DNA of 64,000 nucleotides from Fischerella sp. PCC 9605 (GTDB lineage: Bacteria > Cyanobacteriota > Cyanobacteriia > Cyanobacteriales > Nostocaceae): positions 2,065,812-2,129,811 of the forward strand of contig NZ_KI912148.1 in the NCBI RefSeq assembly GCF_000517105.1. Reading direction: 5' to 3'. The notes beneath the pieces were generated by a model, which was not told the DNA's origin, did not search any database, and saw nothing but the letters and a program-made list of their open reading frames with translations. Each line of letters begins with the position of its first letter. The first letter of the stretch is position 1. The position numbers were made by a program, and so were the translations under genes. Shown here in pieces: positions 16,251 to 24,743 of the stretch.

Positions 16251-16808
16251 TTATTTGAGACTTGCTTTATTGTCTGGTGTATCAAAAATCCTCCAATCTT
16301 GAATACCCTTGGTTTCAAAAATAGATTGAATGCGATGGATCTCGTCTTCTGTGCCTTCTACTATCACCAAGTAATTTCCTTGGGACACTCGCTCACTATA
16401 AAACCTGGCTTGCTCTCCAGGAATTCCCCAACCTACTAGTGCGCCGATTAGACCACCACCTGCTGCACCAAGTCCACTACCTAAAAGCGTGTTTGCCAAG
16501 AAAGCCCCTGCTGCTACGACCGGGCCAACTCCAGGAATGGTTAATGCAATCAAACCTTCTAATAAGCCCACTATACTTCCTGCTGCACTACCGGCGATCG
16601 CCCCTACTGTAGCAACTTCACCTGCTTTACTAGCAATGCTGTTACTTACATTAGTACCACCAAGTTGAGCCTTGCGTTCTTCATCTTTGGCAATTACGGA
16701 AACTTTATCCAAAGATAAGCCAGCTTCTCTAAGTTGCTTGAGAGCCTGTTCCACAGCTTGAAGACTAGGAAATGTACCAACAGCATGTTTGTGTTGATCT
16801 AAAGCCAT
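16251..16808 (-). CDS. General stress protein 17M-like domain protein
   Basis: 185 residues from ATG 16808, with AGGAG before it. The N-terminus HKHAVGTFPSLQAVEQALKQ, LREAGLSLDKVSVIAKD is the general-stress-protein 17M domain. A glycine/alanine-rich middle (VGAIAGSAAGSIVGLLEGLI ... GAAGGGLIGALVGWGIP) looks membrane-associating and the C-terminus (YSERVSQGNYLVIVEGTEDE) is a small alpha/beta unit. The biochemical role is unknown; relatives are stress induced. A paralog with the same three-part layout is at 18710-19384, on the other side of a membrane transporter gene. Confidence 0.8.
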   Translation of the reverse strand: MALDQHKHAVGTFPSLQAVEQALKQLREAGLSLDKVSVIAKDEERKAQLGGTNVSNSIASKAGEVATVGAIAGSAAGSIVGLLEGLIALTIPGVGPVVAAGAFLANTLLGSGLGAAGGGLIGALVGWGIPGEQARFYSERVSQGNYLVIVEGTEDEIHRIQSIFETKGIQDWRIFDTPDNKASLK

Positions 16809-17046
16809 GTTTTCTCCTTGCAAAAATTACTAATACAAATATTTATTGAAAATAAATAATGTGAATAGAATGTGACAAGCACAGCAATGCGACTCAATTA
16901 GGGAAGGTGCGGCTCCAAATCGGTATTGAAAGAACGCCCGTTACTGTCACTTTTTATTCACATTTGTTGCTCACATTCAAAGCAGGCAGTAGTATTCGGG
17001 AGCGATCGCTCTATAAACTTCTATTATCAGTGGGAGTCGAACTAAT

Positions 17047-18081
17047 ATGAAATTTGGTCAATGGATCGGCTTGCTAGCCTTGGTCGCTTCTGTATATATC
17101 CTTTGGCAAATCCGACGACTGATTTTGCTCTTATTTACGGCGATAGTATTAGCCACAGCATTAAATCAGCTTGTTCAACAACTGCAAAAATTACGGATTA
17201 TTCGTTCTTGGGCTATTTTCTTAAGTATTTTTATCTTATTAACATTTTTTATCGGATTTTTCTGGTTGATTGTGCCTGCTTTTATTGAACAGTTTCAAGA
17301 ACTTTTAGCACTTCTACCAACAGCAGGATTACGGCTGCAAGAGTGGATAAATTATCTAGTAAACTATCTAGAAAATCGTTTTGGAGGAGAATTACCAGAT
17401 TTACCAGATATCAATAATTTGATTCAACAAATCCAACCTTTAGCAATGCAGTTCTTTACAAGAACTATTAACTTATTATCGACTTCTATTACTGCTGCTT
17501 TGGAATTTTTGTTAGTGTTAGTTTTGACGTTAATGCTGTTGACAAATCCTCAGCCATACCGCAATTTATTTGTAAGATTTTTTCCCTCATTTTACCGCGG
17601 ACGAGTTGAGGAAATTCTCTCGCGCTGTGCAACTGGTTTAGGAAGTTGGACAGTGGGAGCTTTGATTGAAATGGTTTTTATCGCCGCTTTAAGTGGAATA
17701 GGTTTATGGATTTTGCAAGTACCACTAGCATTAGCCAACGCTATTTTGGCGGGCTTGCTCAATTTTATTCCGAATATCGGCCCTACTTTAAGTGTAGTAT
17801 TTCCTATAACTGTTGCACTGCTAGACGCACCTTGGAAAGCAATAGCTGTTTTGATTCTGTATATCGTTATTCAGAACATTGAAAGTTACTGGTTGACTCC
17901 TACTGTCATGGCAAAACAGGTAGCATTATTACCTGCTGTAACCTTGACATCTCAAATTCTCTTCGCTACTTTGTTTGGAGCCTTGGGGTTATTAATGGCT
18001 ATACCGCTGACAGTGGTTGCGAAAACTTGGTTAGAGGAAGTTTTATTTAAAGACGTTTTAGATAAGTGGCATCATGTTTAG
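17047..18081 (+). CDS. AI-2E family transporter
   Basis: 344 residues with about eight hydrophobic helices. It begins with LVASVYILWQIRRLILLLFT and includes ALNQLVQQLQKLRIIRSWAI and the conserved late-middle motif NFIPNIGPTLSVVFPITVAL that marks the PF01594 family. It ends with GALGLLMAIPLTVVAKTWLEE. Members are inner-membrane permeases; substrates differ and autoinducer export is shown only for a few, so substrate is open. It lies between two stress-protein paralogs transcribed away from it or with it, suggesting a stress-related membrane function by context only. Confidence 0.85.
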   Translation: MKFGQWIGLLALVASVYILWQIRRLILLLFTAIVLATALNQLVQQLQKLRIIRSWAIFLSIFILLTFFIGFFWLIVPAFIEQFQELLALLPTAGLRLQEWINYLVNYLENRFGGELPDLPDINNLIQQIQPLAMQFFTRTINLLSTSITAALEFLLVLVLTLMLLTNPQPYRNLFVRFFPSFYRGRVEEILSRCATGLGSWTVGALIEMVFIAALSGIGLWILQVPLALANAILAGLLNFIPNIGPTLSVVFPITVALLDAPWKAIAVLILYIVIQNIESYWLTPTVMAKQVALLPAVTLTSQILFATLFGALGLLMAIPLTVVAKTWLEEVLFKDVLDKWHHV

Positions 18082-18709
18082 ATTTATTGCAAAAATTATA
18101 TGCTATTTACAATAAAAATTTAAAATACTCAATTCAAACTTTCCAATGGTCGGGTAACGTTGGGGTGTCGCCATCCCGCAGTTCCCTAAGAAAAGCTTGT
18201 GACTGTTTCCAATCAAGCCGCTCAAGTCTCAGTAATTTACCAGTTGTTGAGTGTTGAAGAGGGTTTCTCTTTTAACGCACCTTAAGCTGGCACATTCAAT
18301 ATTGACAAAAAAGTAGATGTATGGATTGACACTGGCTAAAGCCGAGGGGATTCTTAGTTCATCGACTCGCCGTTAGACAGCAGATTCGCACCAACCACAG
18401 CTAAGGTGTTGGATATGGTCATCTAGATTTATCCGGCCGCGCAGTTTCTTTTTTTCCTCTCGGTTGAGTTGCTTGGGGTTTATTCTCTCTTGTATAAAAT
18501 TCTCTCTTCTTCTGATAGATCAAAAGGTAATACCGATTTAATAAATGTTTACAACCCATCCTGATGTAGAGACGCGCCATGGCGCGTCTCTACAATGTCT
18601 ATTTGTCGCATTATTTTTTCAAAATGGTATAAACCTATAGACTGATGAATAACTATATTTTGAGAGAGAAGCTAAATACAGAATCTTTGTAATTTTTTCG
18701 GGAGACAAA
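18082..18709. other. Intergenic stretch with a palindrome, no intact gene
   Basis: A 62-codon frame at 18066-18257 has no family features. Sequence around 18310-18450 has G+C richer words that may be coding debris but I could not identify a family in any frame. Confidence 0.4.
18566..18593. repeat. 28-bp perfect palindrome (GTAGAGACGCGCCA half-site)
   Basis: Perfect self-complementary sequence with an NcoI-like centre CCATGG. A near-identical 30-bp palindrome with GTAGAGACGTGCCA half-site is at 28711-28740 and half copies lie near 44030 and 55425. A dispersed cyanobacterial repeat. Confidence 0.85.
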
Positions 18710-19384
18710 ATGGCTATACAACAACGTAAGCGTGCAGTTGGTACATTCCCCAACCGCCAAACCGCTGAAGCAGCGCTCTCCAGACTTAGAGATTCAGGCT
18801 TCCCTATGGATAGAGTCTCTGTATTGGCAAAGGATATAGATCGCAGTGACCAAATAGGCGGAGCTACTGTCAAAGATAAATCTGACATGAGCGATCGTGG
18901 TGACACTGAGGCTCAAGAAGGTGCTGGAATTGGTGCAGTCACAGGCACTATCTTGGGTGGTATTGGTGGTTTACTCGTAGGCTTGGAAGCTTTAATTATT
19001 CCGGGAGTGGGGCCTTTTCTGGCAGCCGGAACTATCGCAACTACCTTGGCTGGTGCAGGTATTGGTGCAGCAGCAGGTGGTCTAGTAGGAGCACTGACTG
19101 GTTTGGGTATTCCAGAAGAAGAAGCCAGAGCTTATAGTGAAAGAGTATCCCAGGGTGAATTTTTGGTGATTGTAGATGGTAGTGAGAATGAAATTGAGCG
19201 TGCTGGCTCTATTTTGAGGAACCAGAATATTCAGAATTGGGCCATATACGATATATCTGGTGATGTAGCTTCCGCTGATATGAATGATGTTGATCGGACT
19301 ACACAGAGATATACAGGAACTACTACTACTACTGACCAGGATGTAGTGGAAATTGTTGATCGGCGAAATGACGAACCTCGCTAA
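18710..19384 (+). CDS. General stress protein 17M-like domain protein, paralog
   Basis: 224 residues, preceded by GGGAGA. It starts MAIQQRKRAVGTFPNRQTAE, the same 17M domain as the gene at 16251-16808, then a glycine-rich hydrophobic middle (IGAVTGTILGGIGGLLVGLE ... GAAAGGLVGALTGLGIPEEE), then YSERVSQGEFLVIVDGSENE. It differs by an acidic insert (DKSDMSDRGDTEAQEG) and a 40-residue polar tail with TTTTT. Function unknown; the shared layout and location suggest an old local duplication. An HIP1 site follows the stop. Confidence 0.8.
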   Translation: MAIQQRKRAVGTFPNRQTAEAALSRLRDSGFPMDRVSVLAKDIDRSDQIGGATVKDKSDMSDRGDTEAQEGAGIGAVTGTILGGIGGLLVGLEALIIPGVGPFLAAGTIATTLAGAGIGAAAGGLVGALTGLGIPEEEARAYSERVSQGEFLVIVDGSENEIERAGSILRNQNIQNWAIYDISGDVASADMNDVDRTTQRYTGTTTTTDQDVVEIVDRRNDEPR

Positions 19385-20265
19385 GCATAATTGGGGCGAT
19401 CGCGTTCCAAATAAATTATTCTCTGGCCAGAGGGGGCGATCGCCCTCCCTACAATAGAAAATCTATTTTACTGGTTGTAAATTAACTTAGAGAAATATTT
19501 TTTGTTTATTCTTACTTGAGTGTCAATATAGCTGGTTATCAACACAAGTTGCAGATCGCCATGTCTTCCAGTTTGATGGCAAAGGTGAATTAGCTCCAGC
19601 AGATCGCTGAGTTCCTGCGGCAGAACGGATCTAAGCACTGATATTGGGAACCACCCGTCCCCAATGGTAGATTGCCAGAGTCAGAGTGGGGATTTGAAGG
19701 TTCCTTACAGTGATCGGAGCAGAAAGCCCATGAAGGACAGTTGCGAACTATTCTTAGGCGCGCCCGCGATCGCGCTCAGTTTATTGGCGTGAACGAGCAG
19801 ACTTATCCTGGCGACTGGCATCATTCACCCGCCACTACACTGAACTGAAGCAACTCAAGGGGCGTTACCCAATGCCAGAACCGCTAACGCTACAACAACT
19901 TGATAACTTTTTAGTACAAGCAGGCGATCGCTATCCGGTTCAATGGATTGACAATTTATCAATCATTCCGAGCAGGGTACAAGCCCCCGGATTTATCTGT
20001 GGAATCAATTGAAAATCGAAAATCCAAAATTCCCAAGCCCCCGGATTCATCCGTGGGACGGCACTCTATGTGGCGACGCTATGAGAGCCACCCGTGCCTC
20101 GTCAATCCAAAATCCAAAATCCAAAATTGTTTGACAACACCATCACAGCCAACTTCAAGATTGTTGCGTAAGTCCTAAAAATCAAAGTTTCTTGGGAGTG
20201 CTATCTTCTGGCTGCCAGCATCTCCAGGCATCATAGAAGTTGAAGTATTAAAAGAGCAGCTTTAA
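19385..20265. other. Intergenic, coding debris and dispersed repeat
   Basis: One frame around 19822-19950 reads FTRHYTELKQLKGRYPMPEP then LTLQQLDNFLVQAGDRYPVQ, protein-like but not a family I recognise; it lacks a start and runs into a repeat. From 19958 to about 20005 the sequence is the reverse complement of 63050-63105 apart from a few changes. Two PCCCCGGATT(T/C)AT(C)TGTGG-like words occur. No intact gene. Confidence 0.45.
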
Positions 20266-20736
20266 ATGACTATTTACTTTTACAAAGCTTACGAACCTTA
20301 TGGCTGTTTTTCTAACTTTTCTCTGCATGGAATTAAAATCCAGGGTACATACTGGTCCACAGTAGAGCATTATTATCAAGCCCAAAAATTTGTGGGAACT
20401 CCAGATGCGGCGATCATACCTGCGATCCATGCTGTCCAGACGCCAGAAGAAGCTGCGGCATTGGGGCGTTGCTGCACCCGTAAAGTCCGTTTAGATTGGG
20501 AAGAGGTAAAAACTAAAGTCATGCGAGAAGCTGTACTCAAAAAGTTTCTTACCCATGCTGATATTAGAGAAGTTCTTCTAAGCACGGGCGAGCAACTGCT
20601 AGTGGAAAACTCTCCAATCGATTACTTTTGGGGTTGTGGTGCAGAAAAAACTGGTCAAAACTATCTCGGTAAAATCCTCATGAGCGTACGAGAAGAAATT
20701 CGCAAGTTATCCTTGATCTCTGTAATTTACGAATAA
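20266..20736 (+). CDS. NADAR-family N-glycosidase (YbiA-like)
   Basis: 156 residues. MTIYFYKAYEPYGCFSNFSL, then TYWSTVEHYYQAQKFVGTPD and LLSTGEQLLVENSPIDYFWG are the signature blocks of the YbiA/NADAR family. Family members cleave the N-glycosidic bond of early riboflavin-pathway intermediates and in some cases remove ADP-ribose from nucleic acids, in the cytosol. Length matches single-domain members (about 150-165). It stands alone with weak ribosome site. NADAR genes are also seen in NAD-linked defence settings, but nothing nearby supports that here. Confidence 0.88.
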   Translation: MTIYFYKAYEPYGCFSNFSLHGIKIQGTYWSTVEHYYQAQKFVGTPDAAIIPAIHAVQTPEEAAALGRCCTRKVRLDWEEVKTKVMREAVLKKFLTHADIREVLLSTGEQLLVENSPIDYFWGCGAEKTGQNYLGKILMSVREEIRKLSLISVIYE

Positions 20737-20921
20737 TATCTGTCTTTTTTTTGCGAAATTTTCATACAATCGCGATCGTTGGGGAATGGTAACATTCCCC
20801 AAATACGAGAGTTTTTAGTAAACTTGCTATTTGTACTTAAAAATACATTGTTTTGGATTGAAATTCCTCTTAGGCAAGTAGCCCGTCAAGTCAATAGTCG
20901 TATATTTATAAAGATGTGATG

Positions 20922-21569
20922 TTACCCGCCATAAACCGAGTTAGCATAAATCGCTAGTTGCGATCGGTTTTTCAGATTTAGGCGGTTCAGCAGGTGAGTG
21001 ACATGAGTTTTGACTGTCCCTTCTGAAATATAAAGTTGCTGGGCGATTTCACGATTTGTAGAACCAATCGCAATCAAGCGCAATACATCTTGTTCGCGAT
21101 CGGTGAGAAAGTCCAATTTTGGCTCCGGTAATTTCGGGCTAGCAGGTTCTGAAGCTTGGACTTTAGTGATTATCTTTTCCAACAATCCTGGCCCCATTTG
21201 GGTGTATCCTTTATGGACAAACCGAATCGCTTGTGCCAATTCTTCAGACGGCATATCTTTGAGTAAATAGCCCTTTGCTCCTGCTCTCATTGCATCGGCA
21301 ATATATTCATCATCATCAAACGTGCTAAGGACTATTACTTTAGTATTTGGAAACTGCTCGGAGATAATGCTAGTAGCAACTCTGCCGTCCATCACAGGCA
21401 TACGCACATCCATTAATACAACATCTGGCTGTAACGCTTTTACCTGAGCGATCGCGTTTTCGCCATTATCCGCAGTTCCCACAACTTCCAAATCAGGCTC
21501 TAAACTTAGCATAGCCCTGATACCGTCTCGAATGAGAGTCTGATCATCTACGAGTAACAGACGAATCAT
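20922..21569 (-). CDS. NarL/FixJ-type response regulator
   Basis: 215 residues from the ATG at 21569; an ATG four codons earlier is possible. The receiver domain has the acidic pair in LLVDDQ, phosphoacceptor Asp54 in VVLMDVRMP, and a conserved lysine in GYLLKDMP. The C-terminal LuxR-type helix-turn-helix is LTDREQDVLRLIAIGSTNRE ... ISEGTVKTHVTHLLNRL. A DNA-binding transcription factor. No histidine kinase gene is adjacent, so its partner is elsewhere. It is transcribed away from the bacteriocin-type locus, with 405 bases between the two start regions. Confidence 0.9.
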   Translation of the reverse strand: MIRLLLVDDQTLIRDGIRAMLSLEPDLEVVGTADNGENAIAQVKALQPDVVLMDVRMPVMDGRVATSIISEQFPNTKVIVLSTFDDDEYIADAMRAGAKGYLLKDMPSEELAQAIRFVHKGYTQMGPGLLEKIITKVQASEPASPKLPEPKLDFLTDREQDVLRLIAIGSTNREIAQQLYISEGTVKTHVTHLLNRLNLKNRSQLAIYANSVYGG

Positions 21570-21974
21570 ATGGAAGTGCATTTAACTTTTGCAGGAGTAC
21601 TACCCTAGTGTAGAACTCTGTCTCCATGATGCATAGTCAAGGACGAATTGAATTTCAGCGCAACTAGCAAGCATTACTCATTCGGCTGCAAACAAGAATT
21701 TAAAGGAATGGAATTCTCATCTGCTACCTCTGACCTTAGTCGTAGGAACATTTACTTATTGAATCAACGAAAGTCAGAGCGAGCTTATTTATTTCGTTGA
21801 GATGAGAGTATAGACGTTTTTCAGATGTTTATCTCTTATTGAAATTCTACTATGAATACAGTTGCGAAGGCAACGAAGCAGAGGCGACCAAAAAATAAAT
21901 TCAAATGGTTAAAAACTTCTGCTTTTATCGACAGGTAAACAACACACAAACAACACACAAACACGAGGTAAATT
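21570..21974. other. Divergent intergenic region upstream of the precursor peptides
   Basis: Separates the response regulator from the first precursor gene. It holds a tiny open frame (21852-21938, basic, 28 residues) that I do not accept as a gene. ACAACACACAAACAACACAC repeats precede the ribosome site GAGGT of the first peptide. Promoters for both directions should lie here, but no clear -10/-35 pair was assigned. Confidence 0.4.
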
Positions 21975-22211
21975 ATGTCTAACGAAATCAATAAAGTGGA
22001 ATTGTCTGAGCAAGAATTGGATGCAGTAGCTGGTGGCACAGATGTAATTGGTGCCGATTTACTTGCTCAGAGCAACCTAAATGCTTTCAGCCAAGACAAG
22101 AAAGTCGGTACACAGTTTGGCGCAGCTAATGCACAAGGTGCTGTTGGCGGTAACGTAGCTGCAACTGTAGATATAGATGCTCTTTCTGCTCAAAACCAAA
22201 TCATCAAATAG
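21975..22211 (+). CDS. Double-glycine leader precursor peptide 1
   Basis: 78 residues. The leader MSNEINKVELSEQELDAVAG ends in Gly-Gly at residues 20-21, the cleavage site used by C39-peptidase exporters; ELSEQELDAVAGG is the bacteriocin-type leader motif. The 57-residue core (TDVIGADLLAQSNLN ... DALSAQNQIIK) is rich in Ala, Asn, Gln and Gly and has no Cys. GAGGT lies seven bases before the ATG. It is the first of four precursor genes upstream of the export machinery. The next gene is a near copy. It could act as a bacteriocin, a signal or a surface peptide. Confidence 0.82.
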   Translation: MSNEINKVELSEQELDAVAGGTDVIGADLLAQSNLNAFSQDKKVGTQFGAANAQGAVGGNVAATVDIDALSAQNQIIK

Positions 22212-22238
22212 ATGATGTTAGTTTAATTCAACTTTGTA

Positions 22239-22289
22239 GCAGAGGTCATCCTCAAAATTAGTTTAACAGGTTATAAACCTCTGCTTTTA
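22239..22289 (+). terminator. Hairpin plus T-run after precursor 1
   Basis: AGCAGAGGT pairs with ACCTCTGCT across a 30-base loop and is followed by TTTT. Its long loop suggests a partial terminator or an RNA-processing structure rather than a strong stop. Confidence 0.5.
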
Positions 22290-22334
22290 CCAACTAGTAA
22301 ACAACACAAACAACACACAAACACGAGGTAAATT

Positions 22335-22571
22335 ATGTCTAACGAAATCAACAAAGTGGAATTGTCTGAGCAAGAATTGGATGCAGTAGCTGGTGGTTTT
22401 GATGTGATTGGTGCCGATTTACTTGCTCAGAGCAACCTCAATGCTTTCAGCCAAGACAAGAAAGTCGGTACACAGTTTGGTGCAGCTAATGCACAAGGTG
22501 CTTTCGGTGGTAACGTAGCTGCAACTGAAGACATCGATGCTCTTTCTGCTCAAAACCAAATCATCAAATAG
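22335..22571 (+). CDS. Double-glycine leader precursor peptide 2 (tandem copy)
   Basis: 78 residues, identical to precursor 1 except at four positions in the core: Thr22 to Phe, Val57 to Phe and Val65 to Glu, with the rest silent or conserved. The leader including the Gly-Gly site is unchanged. The duplication unit is 360 bp and includes the upstream ACAACACAC region, ribosome site and downstream hairpin. Changes concentrated in the core with an unchanged leader are what one expects of diversifying peptide precursors, though the number is too small to test here. Confidence 0.82.
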   Translation: MSNEINKVELSEQELDAVAGGFDVIGADLLAQSNLNAFSQDKKVGTQFGAANAQGAFGGNVAATEDIDALSAQNQIIK

Positions 22572-22597
22572 ATGATGTTACTTTAACTCAACTTTGT

Positions 22598-22649
22598 AGC
22601 AGAGGTCATCCTCAAAATTAGTTTAACAGGTTATAAACCTCTGCTTTTA
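22598..22649 (+). terminator. Hairpin plus T-run after precursor 2
   Basis: Same structure as at 22239-22289, displaced by 360 bases. Confidence 0.5.
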
Positions 22650-22684
22650 CCAACTAGTAAACCATACACAAATGGAGGTAAATT

Positions 22685-22930
22685 ATGTCTGATGAGATTA
22701 ACAAACCTATAGAATTGTCTGAACAAGAATTAGATGAAGTATCCGGCGGTATATTTGGATTTTTTGGAGATGACAATCAAATAAGACAGACAAATTTTCT
22801 GAATTTCAAACAAAGCAAATTAGTCTTAGATCAGGTAAGTATTGTTAATTCAGAAGGTAGTATTAATGCCTTGCATATCGAATTGACTAATACAGAATCT
22901 ACTGTTATACAAGATACAACTATCACCTAG
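22685..22930 (+). CDS. Double-glycine leader precursor peptide 3
   Basis: 81 residues. Leader MSDEINKPIELSEQELDEVS with Gly-Gly at 21-22 and GAGGT before the start, as in precursors 1 and 2. The 59-residue core is unrelated: IFGFFGDDNQIRQTNFLNFK then alternating polar/hydrophobic residues ending in TVIQDTTIT, no Cys. The upstream 100 bases match those of precursor 2, so leader and regulatory region were shared while the core was replaced. Confidence 0.8.
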   Translation: MSDEINKPIELSEQELDEVSGGIFGFFGDDNQIRQTNFLNFKQSKLVLDQVSIVNSEGSINALHIELTNTESTVIQDTTIT

Positions 22931-22947
22931 GTAGTTTATTTTGAAAA

Positions 22948-23001
22948 AACAGGGAACATCTATCAAACATTTACTTAGCTATTAATAAGTTCTCTGTTTT
23001 T
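22948..23001 (+). terminator. Hairpin plus T-run after precursor 3
   Basis: AACAGGGAAC pairs with GTTCTCTGTT (one G-T pair) and TTTTT follows. Third hairpin in the same relative place, though of different sequence. Confidence 0.5.
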
Positions 23002-23036
23002 AGAGACTAGAAAAATTATAAACTTTGGAGAAAATT

Positions 23037-23234
23037 ATGTCAGATGAACTTCCTACAAATAATCAAGCTATAGAGTTAACTGAACAGGAAATAGATGCTT
23101 TAGCAGGTGGTAAAGAAAATGCTGAGTATGTCGCTAATCAACTTAGTTTGGTTCCTGATGATTTAACACACTCAGTTTCTCAGTCTGTGGATAAAATCTT
23201 CTCTGCTATTCCTCTGATTGGCTTGAATTTCTGA
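23037..23234 (+). CDS. Double-glycine leader precursor peptide 4
   Basis: 65 residues from ATG 23037, preceded by GGAGA. The leader has IELTEQEIDALAGG with the cleavage site at residue 25; the 40-residue core (KENAEYVANQLSLVPDDLTH ... IFSAIPLIGLNF) is the shortest of the four, has an amphipathic middle and a hydrophobic end, and no Cys. Leader similarity without core similarity places it in the same export system. Confidence 0.75.
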   Translation: MSDELPTNNQAIELTEQEIDALAGGKENAEYVANQLSLVPDDLTHSVSQSVDKIFSAIPLIGLNF

Positions 23235-23270
23235 AAAATGCCACTATGACCAAAATTCTATAGTTTTAAG

Positions 23271-23409
23271 CTGGCAATGCTGAATCCGTGAATGTTGTAA
23301 AGAAATATAACATTCTTTCATGGCTGCATAAATTCCTAACCGACCTCAGATAATTATATAAAGGTTCAAACAAAGACCGCTCGATTTTATGCTTGCATTC
23401 TGCAACGCC
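23271..23409. repeat. Imperfect MITE-like element
   Basis: GGCAATGCTGAATC at the left and TCTGCAACGCC at the right resemble the degraded ends of the GGCGTTGCTGA family. No target duplication seen. It lies between the peptide genes and the export genes. Confidence 0.4.
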
Positions 23410-23483
23410 TCTCTATTTCCATTGTTAAATTTTTAACAATTAAAACGCTCTCATACCCTTAGAAAATATAAGAGAGTTCAATT

Positions 23484-24581
23484 ATGTCAGAAGTTCTACT
23501 GAAGGAACTTAGTAATAGTGATATTGACTGGATGTTGAAGACTGGTAATAGAGAAGAAATTGACTCAGGTCAAGTTCTCATCCGTCAAGGCGAACCTGTT
23601 AATGCACTATATATTCTCTTAGATGGAGCATTAACAGTTTCCATATCTCAACCTGATAACAATCCATTGGGACGCGCCTTTGCCGCCTTAGAGGGTGGTG
23701 AAATGTCAGGGCGTGAAATCGCCAGATTATCAAGTGGTGAAATCGCAGGAGAAATTCCTTTCATCGAATCATACCTGCCCTCTACCACTGTTAAGGCACT
23801 CAAAAAATCGCTGATCTTGTCGATTCCGCGACAGGAGTTGGCAAAAAAACTGAAACAAGATCTCAGTTTTGCTGCCCATCTTTACCGAGCGAGTGCAATT
23901 TTGCTTGCAGACAGACTAGAAAAAATTGTTAATCAACTCGGTCATAGCACGCTAGTCCTCAGCCAACCCCGACTGAGAGAAATATTATTTATTTTTGCAG
24001 AATTGCATGATAGCGACATCGATTGGTTGATTGTTGCAGGGGATGTAAACCGAATTCCCGCAGGGACTGTTTTGATTCCTGGCGGGAGACCTGTCGAAGC
24101 GCTACATATCCTTTTGGATGGAAAATTGACACTTTCCGCCTCCGAGGACGATCGCAATCCTCTAGCCCGTGCCTTTTCTAATTTGGAAGGTGGCGAAACA
24201 GTAGAACGTGAGTTTGCCAGATTGTCTCGGGGTGACATCGTCGGAGAAACCCCCTTTGTAGAGGCTCCCCCACCCTCTACAAGCGTGAAAGCCTTGCAAG
24301 ACTCCTTAGTATTATCAATTCCTCGCTGGCGATTGGCGGCCAAACTTCTGCATGATGTGGGTTTTGCTGCTCGTTTTTATCGAGTGCTGGCAGTTCTTTT
24401 AGCAGACAAACAACGGGCAATAGTGAGTCGCCTTGGATACGGCAGACTCAGTTATAGTACGGATCAGCCGCTGGATGAAAATCTCGAATATGAGAATGAA
24501 CTGGATTCCGATTTTTTGGCGCAAGTAGCGCTAGCTGGAGCCAGATTTGACTGGATGCTGAAAAGAATTAGCCGCAGTTAA
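23484..24581 (+). CDS. Tandem cyclic-nucleotide-binding-like protein of the export locus
   Basis: 365 residues made of two homologous halves (about 1-165 and 170-330), each with LSNSDIDWMLKTGNREEIDS / LHDSDIDWLIVAGDVNRIPA, a cNMP-fold core (GQVLIRQGEPVNALYILLDG) and the block LSSGEIAGEIPFIES. No DNA-binding HTH is visible. Such proteins accompany NHLM-type bacteriocin export genes in cyanobacteria; the second exporter ABC protein here also starts with a similar fold. Role unknown: ligand sensing or docking of the exporter is inferred. It is the first gene of the export set and precedes the HlyD-type gene by 160 bases. The internal repeat is unusual in length. Confidence 0.75.
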   Translation: MSEVLLKELSNSDIDWMLKTGNREEIDSGQVLIRQGEPVNALYILLDGALTVSISQPDNNPLGRAFAALEGGEMSGREIARLSSGEIAGEIPFIESYLPSTTVKALKKSLILSIPRQELAKKLKQDLSFAAHLYRASAILLADRLEKIVNQLGHSTLVLSQPRLREILFIFAELHDSDIDWLIVAGDVNRIPAGTVLIPGGRPVEALHILLDGKLTLSASEDDRNPLARAFSNLEGGETVEREFARLSRGDIVGETPFVEAPPPSTSVKALQDSLVLSIPRWRLAAKLLHDVGFAARFYRVLAVLLADKQRAIVSRLGYGRLSYSTDQPLDENLEYENELDSDFLAQVALAGARFDWMLKRISRS

Positions 24582-24743
24582 AGATCGCAGCTGTTCGGTA
24601 ACATATTTGCAATTAACTCCGTTAAAGAACAAAAGCATTATTTACAACCACATTGTTACACCTATAACTTGGCATGTAATTTCAGATGGGCAACCCCCAT
24701 CCTCATATGCCATGCAGATTTTTGGAAAATGGGATGGAGTCAA

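Noticed and set aside
20266-20736. NADAR gene as part of a defence island
   Set aside because: No other defence-type gene flanks it; neighbours are a stress protein and a response regulator.
21852-21938. 28-residue basic peptide upstream of the precursors
   Set aside because: No ribosome site, partly overlaps the region duplicated before precursor 2 without its start codon being kept.
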